A stretch of DNA of 64,000 bases from the NCBI GenBank assembly GCA_021613335.1, contig JAJTWR010000042.1:1-64000 (forward strand), read 5' to 3'. Positions 1 through 10,200 of this stretch are shown one piece after another; the stretch's first letter is position 1; each line of letters begins with the position of its first letter. Position numbers and translations under genes: made by a program. The DNA is from Whitmania pigra. Lineage: Eukaryota; Annelida; Clitellata; Hirudinida; Haemopidae. The notes under the pieces are model-generated. The model was not told where the DNA came from and searched no databases. It saw nothing but the letters and a program-made list of their open reading frames with translations.

Positions 1-86
1 ATCATTTCTTTGCGCAGCATCGTTCGTGCGGGTGTCTCTCCTCCTGATAAGAGCGTTCCATTGCAATTTGGTAAATTTGAACTCGA

Positions 87-785
87 ATGGCCACTGCCAA
101 AACTATCGCTAGCAACAATAGAATGACTGGGAATACCAGATATTTTAGGCCGATGAGAGACAATTCCTACGATAATACGGCCTGTTGTGAAGATAAGCCG
201 TCGCGGAAAAACAACAAACGGAACGGCAGACCCAAACATAATTCTTTCGATCGTCGACATTTCGTCGAACATAAAATGATGCTTGCCAAAGAGAAGCACA
301 ATTCAAAATTGCACTCTGGCGAGGATCTTCGTCAATATATCGAAGCTAAAAAGTTGCTCAAAGAGCAACAAAATTCCAGGCTGATCGATTCCAACGATCG
401 CCGCAAAAGCACAACAATCCGCCGATCGGGCCACGATGCCTCCGTTTTGGAAGCTTTGTTGAAGGAGCTGACCATAACGGACGAGAGCGAACCGAGCTAT
501 ATTGGATTCAGTTGCTCAGAAGGCCGTCAAGATGTAACGTCAACAAACGACGTCGGCGACTGGTGTTACGTGACTTCCGCTGTGGATGCTTTCTTGAGGG
601 AAATGCGCAATGCAGTCGAAAGCGGCGATTACGAAGTCGCACAGAAAGAACTTCTGACCGGATTGGTAATGTCGACGAGCGAAACTATGGCTCCGACAGA
701 CTACGGATTCCAGATGAAAAGGAGAAACGAATTTAAAATGAGAAATTCGGTCCTCAAAGAATATAGATATCATCCGTATGCATGA
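87..785 (+). CDS. Intronless 232-aa protein of unknown function
   Basis: An uninterrupted frame runs from ATG 87 to TGA 785, with an in-frame TGA at 78-80 just upstream, so the start is well fixed. The protein is basic and Lys/Asn-rich in its N-terminal half. It contains an approximate internal duplication near residues 58-97: HFVEHKMMLAKEKHNSKL is echoed about 30 residues later by QYIEAKKLLKEQQNSRL. The C-terminal half is acidic to mixed, with a possible helical stretch around SAVDAFLREMRNAVE. I see no signal peptide, membrane segment or known domain. The reading frame is noticeably less AT-rich than the DNA around it, which supports coding. AATAAA follows at 907. It could be an intronless retrogene, or the last exon of a gene starting left of the window, although the upstream stop argues against coding before 78. 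Confidence 0.65.
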   Translation: MATAKTIASNNRMTGNTRYFRPMRDNSYDNTACCEDKPSRKNNKRNGRPKHNSFDRRHFVEHKMMLAKEKHNSKLHSGEDLRQYIEAKKLLKEQQNSRLIDSNDRRKSTTIRRSGHDASVLEALLKELTITDESEPSYIGFSCSEGRQDVTSTNDVGDWCYVTSAVDAFLREMRNAVESGDYEVAQKELLTGLVMSTSETMAPTDYGFQMKRRNEFKMRNSVLKEYRYHPYA

Positions 786-906
786 GAGAGTGTCTTCGAA
801 AAAGAAGAACAAAAACGCGAAAATGAAAAAAAAAAAAAATTACCATCAAAATTAAAGAAAAAAATATTTTTCATTACGAATTTTTTTACGCGCGAAGTGT
901 TGTAAT

Positions 907-912
907 AATAAA
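907..912 (+). terminator. Candidate poly(A) signal of the 232-aa gene
   Basis: AATAAA lies 122 bases after the stop codon at 785, in an A/T-rich 3' flank. Confidence 0.45.
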
Positions 913-944
913 CTATTGATAAAAATGAAACATCTGCATCTATT

Positions 945-1085
945 ATCAACCGCGAGCTCTTTGAAAAGAATCCGTCCGGTCTCTTTTGAAAACATTTCTG
1001 AATCCAGAGCTTAATGCTGAAAATGTTTCGCATTGTCTCTTGAAAATCAACATTGGTTTTGACTTGGTGTCAGCCGCAGAGCAGT
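945..1085 (-). pseudogene. Decayed pogo/Tigger-like transposase fragment
   Basis: Read against 49607-49800, this stretch shows the same succession of short matches: GCGAGCTCTTTGAA, then TTGATTTTC-type blocks, then ACTTGGTGTCAGCCGCAGA against ACTTGGTGCCAGCCGCAGA. There is an internal deletion. At 49.6 kb the same sequence codes on the minus strand for the DDE region of a pogo-like transposase, so the orientation here is minus. No frame survives. Confidence 0.5.
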
Positions 1086-1169
1086 GACTGCTCATAAAGA
1101 GGTGTCATTTAAGAAGCAATCATCCCGGGTGGTCTATCACCCAAACTGCAACTACAAGTCGTTGGTAAA

Positions 1170-1410
1170 TTGACAGATATGAGAGGGAGGAATGGATGCA
1201 GAAGGGTACACAAGCTCACATACCGTTTGGACGAGACTGGAAGGCCTTGCGAATTATGCACGTGGGTTACACGAGTATGGGACAAAGTGTCGCCTAATTT
1301 GATTCTGAGTGGCTTTAGAAAGGCTGGAATTAAGTTTACAGGAAAGGAGTAAAGTGACCACCCGGATGATGAAGCGGCAACTGAAGCCCGGAATTGGCTA
1401 AAAATTGACC
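1170..1410 (+). pseudogene. Fragment resembling a pogo/Tigger transposase C-terminus
   Basis: The translation contains VWDKVSPNLILSGFRKAGI, which resembles the W..IspetI..sFrKcGI motif after the DDE domain of Tigger/pogo transposases. An acidic DDEAATEARNW stretch follows after a frame change near 1350. It lies in the opposite orientation to the fragment at 945-1085, so the two are not a simple intact element. Identification rests on motif resemblance only. Confidence 0.4.
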
Positions 1411-1707
1411 CAGGTCGATTCCTAGCTCGAAGAGCGTCTGTTGTTTTGATTTCGTTATCTCAACATAACCGATCAGAAAAAAAAAGAATATGGATTTAAT
1501 TTCCAGCATGGAATATATACAGAAATCAACATTGGTCTAACCATAACTCAACCTCAGCCTACGTCAAGTGAAGATAAGGGTCACCCATAAAAACTTAGAA
1601 ATATTTCAAAAAAAGACGTCTCAATTTTTCGTCACAACCTATGATGGTCTTTTTGTAAATATCAAAACAGCATTACTATTATATTTTCCCCTTATTTATC
1701 TTTATCT
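1411..1707. other. AT-rich spacer, nothing recognised
   Basis: No coding frame, RNA gene or terminal repeat is supported here. The region separates the pogo-like fragment from the LINE fragment. Confidence 0.4.
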
Positions 1708-2107
1708 TACTGCAATATTGAGTGGGCAACTACTTATCACACTCGCTTAAACCAATTATTTATTTTACAAAAGCGTATCATCCGTATAATATTTTTACTG
1801 CCAATTTCATCTCACACAAATTCGACTTTTATCAATAACAATTTTTTAAATCTTTAACAAATACACATTCTTCAAACTGCTCTACTTATGTTCTCTTACA
1901 ATAACAATGCCCTTCCAGACAAATTTGTATGTCCGAAAGTGTCAACTACAAACAACTTCATACTCCCTCTGTCATACCCATGAATATTGTCCATCTTTTG
2001 CCAAAACCACCCTCAAGCTCTTTTCAATAATATGCTACGGCCTAGACTATACAACACTATTCCCTCATCTATCCAAAATCAGACACAGAATGGACCATTC
2101 ATACTAA
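1708..2107 (+). mobile_element. Decayed LINE reverse-transcriptase C-terminal fragment
   Basis: From 1708 the frame reads YCNIEWATTYHTRLNQLFIL and continues QKRIIRIIF. This matches the thumb region typical of non-LTR retrotransposons (YG..iWg.ty...l..l...QKriiRii). It shifts frame before 1907, after which SFAKTTLKLFSIICYGLDY and a short tail to the stop at 2107 resemble the usual LINE C-terminus. Stops and frameshifts show that it is dead. The clade is not determined. Confidence 0.55.
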
Positions 2108-2581
2108 TACATTTATTATTTAAATTGTTCTTTAAATTATACTTAGTTCATGGTTAGTTGTTTATTTGACGGGTTTATCATTGTTCTTTCAATTAAATGA
2201 TATTTCTGGGTCAGGTTGCGACAGAGTTTTGAGGCGAGCGGGTGTGTCAATGAATTTCGGATATCTGCAGATTCAGTTCGTGAAAGTTAACGAGATGCCA
2301 ATTATTGATGGTATCTGTGCAAAACCGCAAAATACTAAACGATTGAATTTGCTGAAGACCCGAGCAGTAGCCACACTGCTTATGATGGTCATTATTGGGC
2401 TATTTAAAAAAAAAGTATGGTAACAAGAGCGTGACATTGAAATAAAAGAATGAGTTTTATTTTATAACAATTATCATCATCACCTAACTTATTATTATAC
2501 TTGAGAACAATTAACGAAATTATTTCTATAATTGTTTCATTTTATAGTTAAATACTCAAAAACCCCAACTCGTGGGAATTT
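2108..2581. other. Spacer with a short open stretch, function unknown
   Basis: An 85-codon open stretch at 2166-2423 has no recognisable motif. AATAAA-like sequence follows near 2441. I cannot support it as a gene. Confidence 0.3.
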
Positions 2582-2634
2582 GGCGGTTTCACTTCAAGGT
2601 GGGAAGTCGGCGTTTTCACTTCAAAGTGGGCGAT
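2582..2634. repeat. Two imperfect tandem copies of about 26 bp
   Basis: GGCGGTTTCACTTCAAGGTG is followed at once by CGGCGTTTTCACTTCAAAGT in the same orientation. This is a minor local duplication. Confidence 0.6.
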
Positions 2635-2674
2635 TAGTTCTGAGGATCGAGATAACCGATGAAGGGCTATCGCC

Positions 2675-2745
2675 ATTTATTTATTTATTTATTTATTTAT
2701 TTGGTTAAGATCCGTTACATAACTAAGATGATTTGGACTTGTTAA
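2675..2745 (-). repeat. 3' tail of a SINE/LINE family, reverse orientation
   Basis: The reverse complement reads AGTCCAAATCATCTTAGTTA followed by TGTAACGGATCTTAACC and an AAAT repeat. The same module occurs at 6762, 35742 and 36164, so it is the recurrent 3' end of a retroposon family with an (AAAT)n tail. Confidence 0.65.
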
Positions 2746-3513
2746 TTAGTATTAGTTATGTAAAAGAAATGATATGTATTATTATAATAATAGGATTATA
2801 TTAATAATTAAATAAATACAATTTGATTTAAGAATCTTTTTAGTGACTCGGATTGTTGCATATCCATATGTAAATAATGTCTACACTCGCCGGATTGCAA
2901 TGGATTCAACTTAGATTTGTTTTAAATCTAATTTCTTCCCTCAGGGCCGGACATTTCATCTTCCTGGGGCACACCTGGTATTTTCCTTCCGTATGATTTT
3001 TTAAAAAGAGAAACAGGCGTTGATTCAGAGCATATTTTCCAATTCAGAGTCTGGAAATTAGAACCTTCTTCCTTCTTGAGGCACATTATAATTTTTCTTT
3101 GTCGACACAAGCTTCTGCATGTTCTTGTTATTTTGGCTTAGGTAGGTTTTAGCACATGCCACAGTAAAGCACTCGGTTATGTTTGTCGCTCCAAACGAGG
3201 TTCAGAACTTGTGGAGGTGAGCTAAAGGAAGGTTCAAGAAGATGCGTGGCATTTCAGACATTCATATAAAATCATACATGGATCAGTTCCTTTGGCATGG
3301 GCTTGGGAACAGATACTCCTGTTTCCAGCGTAACCAGGAACTTATCGGGACTATCCCGTCTGAGGAAATATTATTGTGTTGCATTGTATTGTGGGTTCCA
3401 AAACAACCCTTTTCAGGGCTACCCAATAAGCTCAGACATGAAAATGTGCCCCTCAAAACTATACTTTTACCGCTCACCCTGATAAGAAATTAGTGAACAT
3501 TGGTCGTATATCA
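2746..3513. other. Intergenic spacer, nothing recognised
   Basis: Only short open stretches occur on either strand, with no family resemblance or splice structure that I could support. Confidence 0.4.
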
Positions 3514-3521
3514 TTTCTTCA

Positions 3522-4393
3522 CATAGGCGCCAACTTAAGGGGGCAAAGCATTTTTTGCCCCCCCCAATAATTTTGTGGTGGAGAATTTACATATTTTAAG
3601 TTAAACTTTTAAGTTGCTAACTAAAAAAATTAGTTAAACTCACAATTTAACTAAATTATTTTTTTTCTTAGTTATACTGTTGCCTTAACTAAAATTTGTC
3701 TTACCGGTTAGTACTGTTAAATATGTTTTATTTAATAATAATCAAATTAAATTAAAACGTTCGAATTGCAACTTATTGTTTTAGTTTTTATACTTTGAGG
3801 CTGAATGAATTAGAATTTTGTTTTTTAATTCTGAAATTGATAAATAAGTTTAGAATGGAAAAGTTTTTGATCAAATTGTCGGCTAAAACCTCCAGGCCGG
3901 TTTCAGTAGACTCTTTGTTCCGTATCGATTCTTCAGTTTCACAAGGGTTTGACAAATGAAATGAACTTAGATGACGTTATTAACGAATTTATTTCAAGAA
4001 ATGAGAGAAGAAAATTAACTTTTTATATGTAAAAATTGTTTATGTACGATCTTTTGTTATTGAGTGAGCATTTGTTATTTAAGCTCTAACAAACAAACCG
4101 TTAGAGTCATTGTTATAATTTTATTTCTTCTCTTTTAATTTGTAAATAAAGAGCATTCACAGAGTTACAAATTTTTGCTTTACTTGTAGTAATTATTTTA
4201 AAATTTCAATATCCTCATGCGCACGCCGTTTTGCAAAATTGGGTTTTTTACTAGTATCTATGAAAACTGTCGTTTTTCGCAGTCTACGTCAATTTACTTT
4301 AAACCAATGAAAAACGATTTACGAACTAAAGTTTCAGAGACAAGTTTATGAAATAAATTTCCCCCCAATAATTTTATCAAGTTGGCGCCTCTG
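3522..4393. mobile_element. Non-autonomous hAT-type element (MITE), 872 bp
   Basis: The ends are CATAGGCGCCAACTT and, inverted at the right end, CAGAGGCGCCAACTT (one mismatch). They are flanked by a perfect 8-bp direct repeat TTTCTTCA at 3514-3521 and 4394-4401. An 8-bp target duplication with CA[G/T]AG-type termini is the signature of hAT transposition. The subterminal CCCCCCAATAATTTT also recurs inverted near the other end. The interior is AT-rich without a transposase frame, so the element must have been moved by an autonomous relative. Confidence 0.85.
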
Positions 4394-4401
4394 TTTCTTC
4401 A

Positions 4402-4639
4402 TAAACTATTAGAATTGCAAACTGCTACTACTAAGTACTGATGAAAATGTTTTTCTCAATCACTTTATAATAGATAATCATGATATAAATTTATATTATT
4501 AAAAATAATGTACATTTGCAAAAAACTTCTAGTCATGTCAAATTTTGAAAATTTAGTAGAGACACCTCGCGACGTATAGGTAAATTTTTAATTAAATATA
4601 TATTTACTTTTAATCATTATAGGTGTAGCTAATTTTGTT
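4402..4639. other. AT-rich spacer
   Basis: No feature is recognised between the hAT element and the pogo-like fragment. Confidence 0.4.
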
Positions 4640-5008
4640 TTTGGGGTGGAGCTATCTTTCTTATTTTTCATCTCATTAAAGCTATGTGCAGCTCGGACGG
4701 TTTTACCCAAGAAAGGAATCGTGGATGACTCACTGGACAAGAATCTTACCGCATTCTGTAAAGAGAATAAGTTGGATATTCGAATGGTTCTCAAAAGGCG
4801 AACTTCATATTATCTCAGTCAACGGGTGCTCGAGGGAAATGCTAAGATGCGCAAGTGTGGATCAGGCCATCAACCATTATTTCATGAGTTGGAAGATTCT
4901 ATTTGTGAGTGGGTTGCTGACAGGAGATCTAAGGCTCTGATTGTGCGCAGGGCTGACATTCAAGCGTTTTCCCTTGATATTGCACCACTAATTTTTGTAA
5001 TATACTAA
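4640..5008 (+). pseudogene. pogo/jerky-type CENP-B HTH domain fragment
   Basis: The open frame 4646-5008 contains CGSGHQPLFHELEDSICEWV followed by ADRRSKALIVRRADIQAFSL. This is the CENP-B/Tc5-type helix-turn-helix signature (g..plfp.lE..l..Wv.drR..g..vsr.diq..a) found at the N-terminus of pogo, Tigger and jerky proteins. The frame stops at 5008 before any DDE domain. Its first 30 codons are hydrophobic and look unrelated. It could be a truncated transposon, or less likely one exon of a domesticated gene. Confidence 0.6.
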
Positions 5009-5142
5009 TTGAATGATTTTCTAATATTTCAGTAAAATATCCTTTTATTAAGAAATGATTAAAAACATGCTCCTTGACCCTGTAACCCAATAATTTGTGT
5101 AAACTAAAAAGTTTTCTGTGAGTTGATTAGGAAAATATAAGA

Positions 5143-5348
5143 CACCCCTGGCGTGCGAGTTAGCGTAGAGGGTTGCGTGCCTGCGAACGACGGTGAAAGC
5201 AACAGTCGTTAAGTGTCGTGTTCGCAACCCAGCTCGCACCGCCAGGGAGCGCCCTGGGGTAGGGGCGCTATATAAATGGTAGGTCGATTAAGTGCCTTCA
5301 TCCGTCCTAATCATCTAGATATGCAACGGACGTTAATAAAAAAAAAAA
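5143..5348 (+). repeat. tRNA-derived SINE, copy A
   Basis: A tRNA-like head carries an A-box-like GTTAGCGTAGAGGGTTGCG near 5159 and a B-box-like GTGTTCGCAACCC near 5218. It is followed by a GCGCTATATAAATGG body segment and ends with CCGTCCTAATCATCTAGATA, TGCAACGGACGTTAATAAA and an A run. The same head and GCGCTATATAAATGG block occur at 17196-17380 (reverse), and the head occurs at 38205. Mobilisation by a LINE partner is inferred from the family type. Confidence 0.75.
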
Positions 5349-5360
5349 GTGCCTTCACAT

Positions 5361-5490
5361 TTGTGCGCCCGCATGGCCTAACGGTTAGGGCTGCGCCTCT
5401 CGCGATGGCAGCACGGGGTTCAAGCCCCGCTGCGGGTGCACCGTCCTAATCATCTAGCTATGCAACGGACGTTAATAAAACATCTCTCCC
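5361..5490 (+). repeat. tRNA-derived SINE, short copy B with target duplication
   Basis: A tRNA-like cloverleaf segment (GCGCCCGCATGGCCTAACGG to GCGGGTGCACC, 5364-5442) carries the B box GGGGTTCAAGCCCC. It joins directly to the same 3' tail as copy A (CCGTCCTAATCATCTAGCTA, TGCAACGGACGTTAATAAAA). It is flanked by GTGCCTTCACAT at 5349-5360 and 5491-5502, a 12-bp direct repeat that reads as its target-site duplication. The anticodon arm does not fold into a proper 5-bp stem, so I call it a SINE head and not a functional tRNA gene. Confidence 0.75.
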
Positions 5491-5502
5491 GTGCCTTCAC
5501 AT

Positions 5503-6761
5503 CCTGTTGGGATACGTAAGGCACTCAAAAAATTGGCTAAATAAATAAATAAAAAAAAATAAATAAGCCCTAGCTCTTTTGGAGCAAAAATTGATACAAG
5601 ACACTGTCTTATTTTCGGTGAAACACGGTGTAACATAATCGCAAAAAAAGAAGCGATATTACTTGAATTTGTATTCAAAGGTTTCGGCGGGCTATGTTAT
5701 GAGTTTTCCCTCGTGATGAGCAGGAGAAGGGGTGTTCAAAAGACTCTAATGAAACTGGACTTGCTGCAAAGTAATGCAATGTTGCTGCTGCAATGGTTTT
5801 TCAAGTCCGCTATCACAGAACATCCAGTGACAAGCTTGGGACGGGTTTGACGTTTCCCTTGCCGAAGAGACCACCAAGCTAACATCTACAGAGCACTCAA
5901 GGGAAGACTCAAGACTTGGATTCGCCAGTTTGTGCTGATTCCATGAGTGATGTGGCCACTGACGATCTACGAAGATACAGTGGAGATATTTGAACGGAAA
6001 GTAAACCAGGTCTGACTTCGGTCGCGCTGTACAGCAGGAACTCCAAGCTTAGGCTGCTGTTAAGGAATTCAATATCGACAAGATAAGGATAACATAGTGG
6101 ATATGAAATACTTCAGCATATCCCAGAGTGCCTGAAGACAAGTCGCTGCTCAAAGCAGGCAGAAAGCCAAGCCAAGAAAAAGATAGATAGGGCACATGAA
6201 ATGGCCATGGCTAAACAATGGTCTATTTTTCAAATTAATGTTAAATTAATTAAGCTAATTGCATATTGCAACTACATAAATTTTTTATACAGAAAAAAAT
6301 AATTTAAGAACGTAAAATTTTAACTTGTAACATAACATAACCAAGCCCCGCCCCCTACAGCATATCCGCATACAATTAGTGTGAAAATCATCACCATTGT
6401 TTGGCCGCAGCTACAAGAAATGTTGTTTCCATTGAGAAACGTAGTTTCGACGAAAATATGTTACGATTTAAAATATGTTATAGTATTTTAATAAAAATAA
6501 TGTAATTATTCGAAGATTAAAATAAAGTTAATCTCATTGAATTCAACTTAATTTTTTACCAATCTATTTAGGTATTATGAAGCTAATTTTAACCTTCAAT
6601 AACCTGATAATCTGGATTCATAATAATTTCAGAATTCACAAAAGAGATTTGCAGGCTCACATCTAATGTCATACGAAGACAAGCTTTAAATTAATCACTA
6701 TATATTTTCGGGTTAGCTAAACCAGCTTGTCCTACATGATTAGTCAAACACATGTTTAATT
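5503..6761. other. Repeat-like intergenic region, not identified
   Basis: A (TAAA)-type low-complexity tract lies at 5536-5566. A less AT-rich block at about 5690-6200 is broken by stops in all frames and may be an old retroelement piece, but I find no diagnostic motif. The rest is AT-rich. Confidence 0.35.
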
Positions 6762-6816
6762 ATTTATATATTTGATTAAAGTCCGTTGCATAATCAGGAT
6801 GATTTGGACTTAAGTC
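6762..6816 (-). repeat. 3' tail of the SINE/LINE family, reverse orientation
   Basis: The reverse complement reads AAGTCCAAATCATCCTGATT, then ATGCAACGGACTTTAATC, then an AT-rich tail. It matches the modules at 2675 and 36164. Confidence 0.65.
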
Positions 6817-6869
6817 AAACAAATGTTTAGACATTTTAATTAATAAATAATGTGTCATGTTGTCGTGGT

Positions 6870-7047
6870 CTACATGTTTCGAAATAGGAATTTCATTAAA
6901 CAACTTATATTCAATTTGAAGCCGGCCATGCTAAAACACTTTTAAGTTGAATACACTTCTACATGTTTCGAAAATTGGAATTTCATTAAACAACTTGTAT
7001 TCAATTTGAAGCCGGCCATACTAAAACACTTTTAAGTTGAATACATT
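6870..7047 (+). repeat. 89-bp direct tandem duplication upstream of IPO7
   Basis: Unit 1 (6870-6958) and unit 2 (6959-7047) both run from CTACATGTTTCGAAA through GAAGCCGGCCAT to TTTTAAGTTGAATACA, with only a few differences. The pair ends about 220 bp before the IPO7 start codon, in what should be its promoter-proximal flank. Confidence 0.85.
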
Positions 7048-7187
7048 TTAAAATGCCATATTAACAAATTAAAATTTTGTTTGATTATTTATGTTTAAAA
7101 ATTTTATGAAAAAGATTTATTGACAAGCTATCTGCTGTTTTTGCCTTGGCCATGTTACCATCGCACTTCCCTTGTTATCAACCTTCT

Positions 7188-7195
7188 TTATAAGG
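7188..7195 (+). promoter_or_regulatory. Candidate TATA-like element of IPO7
   Basis: TTATAAGG sits 76-83 bp before ATG 7271, with pyrimidine-rich sequence between. It is weak evidence: a TATA box by sequence only. Confidence 0.3.
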
Positions 7196-7270
7196 GATTC
7201 ACACGTGTTTCACCGGACGTTTTACGTTGTGATATTTTTCGTTTTATCTTGCAACTTTTAAAGAGGATTT

Positions 7271-10200
7271 ATGGATCAAAACAAAATCATTGAAGCTTTG
7301 AGAGCTACTTTGGAGCCGAGTCTTCGAGAACAGGCCGAAGCATTTCTAACTGAGGTAGATGGAAATAATGCCTCGTGCTTTTCACATTTTAGATACATTT
7401 GTTTTTCTTAATTTTACAGGTTCAGAAAATAATATCTTTTGTTCCTCAACTGCTCCACATTGTTATGAATCCCGAAATTGATGTCTCCATTAGACAAGCA
7501 GGTAAATTTGATCGCGAAATGAGAATAGAATGAGATTCTAGCCTTTCAAATTCTGTATTAATAGGAGCCATATACATGAAGAATATGATTACACAATCCT
7601 GGTCTGAGGAAGATGAGGCAAAACCAGGTCAACCTGTGCCTTTTTCAATACACGAAAATGATAAGCAAATTATCAGAGACAACATTGTTGAGGCTGTTAT
7701 TGCTCAAAGAGATCCAATTCGGTGAGCATGATTTAGACACAAATGTTTAGGATCTCCATTGACAAAACATGAATGTGTCAACAGTGTTCAACTGGCTGTG
7801 TGTGTAAGCACCATGGTTAAGAATGACTACCCAGGGAGATGGCCTGGTATTGCAGAGAAGATCATGAGATACCTCACCTCACCAAACCATGAGACTTACA
7901 TGGGTTCTCTTATCTGCTTATATCAGCTGGTGAAACATTTTGAGTAAGTGCTCTTGAATTAGTTGTTGAGTTGTCTTATCCATCTGCATCCATCCATAAG
8001 TTCTAAAGCCATTTAATCTGTAAACTTTTGTAAATATAATTGCAGATAAATGTTTCTTGTTTTCTCAGGTACAAGAAGTCTGAAGACAGGAATGCATTGA
8101 ATGAAGTCATGGTACATGCCCTCCCCATAATGCACAGACTGTGCATGCAGCTTTTACCTGACTTTTCTGAGAGCTCTGCATACCTCCAGAAGCAAATCTT
8201 AAAGATTTTCTTTGCGCTCACCCAATTTTGTCTCCCAATGGACCTCATCACCCATGATACCTTTGCACAGTGGATGGATTTGGCAAAGAAGGTTATTGAG
8301 CTGCCAGTACCAGCAGAATGTGACAACATTGAAGAAGCAGAGAGAGGTGATTTGGTCTGGTGGAAATGCAAGAAGTGGGCTGTCAATCTCATGAACAGAT
8401 GCTTTGAGAGGTTTGTCAAAAATCTAGGGATTATCATTACATATTAAATTATTTCTGTTACTTGTTAAAACACTATTATAATTATTATGATTCAATAATC
8501 AGATTTTAACAGGCTGATGTTTTCAAATATCCTCTTTTTTTATCAGGTATGGAAGCCCTGGGACAGTGTTGAAGGATTACAATGACTTTGCAAAGTGGTT
8601 CTTGAAGAACTTTGCTGGTGAGATTTTGATACAATTTGAGGAATAAATATAAATATCTTGTGAATAATTAAAATTAATTCATTTGACTTTGTTTAGTTGA
8701 CTGCATGCATGTCTTGTTAATGGTGCTGGACAGATATGTAAAGAAACAGTTTGTCTCTCAAAGAGTACTTCAACTTACTCTCCAGTACATAAGCACAGGG
8801 TTAGTAATGGTTTTTAATAACATTATAATTTATTTACTAAGTGGTTTACTTTGTGTTTTAACTATGTTAATATTAGCGTAGATGAATTGAATCTTTCTAG
8901 TATACACTAGATAAATACCTGATAAAAAAAGAGGATATTTGAAAACATCAGCCTGTTAAAATCCAAGTTCAAATTAAATTCTAAACTCCATTTCTCTAGA
9001 ATCAAGCATGCAACAACTTGGAAGTGTCTGAAGCCTCACATGCCTGTAAGTGCATTTGCATTATTTAATGTCTGCATTATGGTAATGTAGTGCATGCTGA
9101 GCTAATCAGTAGTCTTGAGTATTCAAATATCTGATTACCTGATTAACCATAAAGAGCTGAAATGCCCATTATTAGTTATTAGAGTGCTTCCTTTAATTCT
9201 GAGTAACTTTATTTAAATATTCCTTCAGTTATCATCTTTTAATTTTATATTCAATAATGTAATTATAATTATATTTTTTATCTGTCAAAAGGTTCTTATC
9301 AAAGGGGTGATTTTCCCATTGTTTGGACACAGTGAAGAGGATCAGGAGTTGTGGCAAGATGACCCTGTTGAGTTCATCAAGGTCAAATATGGTGGGTGTT
9401 GCTTAATTTACTGTATTCACTGAAGGAGTATTACTGTGTTGCTATAAATTATTACATGTCAACTATATATGCAATTAAGAGTGCAATTTGTCCCAATAAA
9501 TAGAGGAATGTAAGTCCATTGTGTTCACTAGACTGGATGCTTTCATGTTATTATTATTATACAACTTTTTGTTAGTGATTTACAAATATTTTATTTCTCT
9601 TCTCTTGTGTTTAAAAAACATCGTCTTAAAAAAAGCTTGACCCAGAAAATGAATAAAACTTAAGTTTTAAATCAAACATTAAAATAAAAATAAAGGAAAT
9701 AAAATAATCTACTTCAACCCGGGAAACTCTGGGTCGGACAGGTATTTATCACATAATATAATCATTTAATTGCTGAATTTACAGACATCTACGAGGAGTT
9801 CTTCAGTCCAACCACTGCTGCAGAATCTCTGTTGGTTGATGTTGTCTCCAAGAGGAAGGAGACATTGCAGATGGCAATGTCATGGGCAGTCAGTGTGATC
9901 TCCAGTGAGGATCCCAAGATCAGGGATCAGGCCCTCCACATGATTGGTGTGCTGGGAGATGTTTTGCTCAAGGTTTGTTAATGTGATTTTAATTAAGTTT
10001 TTTGGTGGATTTGCTACATATATATTTTATTCTGGTGAATTATTTCTGAGTATTTTCAATTTTGACTTGCAGAAGAAGCTGTATAAGAACCAGGTAGAAG
10101 ACATGATGAAGATTCACGTCTTCCAGCACTTTTCCAGTCCACATGGATTCCTCAGAGCCAGGGTGAGTGGGCTTTACTCGTTAAAAGCTTTCTGGATTTC

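Noticed and set aside
4588..4794. Minus-strand 68-codon frame opposite the pogo HTH fragment
   Set aside because: It overlaps a recognisable coding remnant on the other strand and has no motif.
5364..5442. tRNA gene
   Set aside because: It has good A and B boxes and an acceptor stem, but the anticodon arm does not form a 5-bp stem, and it is fused to a SINE tail with a target duplication.
7751..7784. Earlier start of IPO7 exon 4 at 7751
   Set aside because: That acceptor breaks the frame. Using the AG at 7783-7784 restores the conserved IR/VQL junction and phase.
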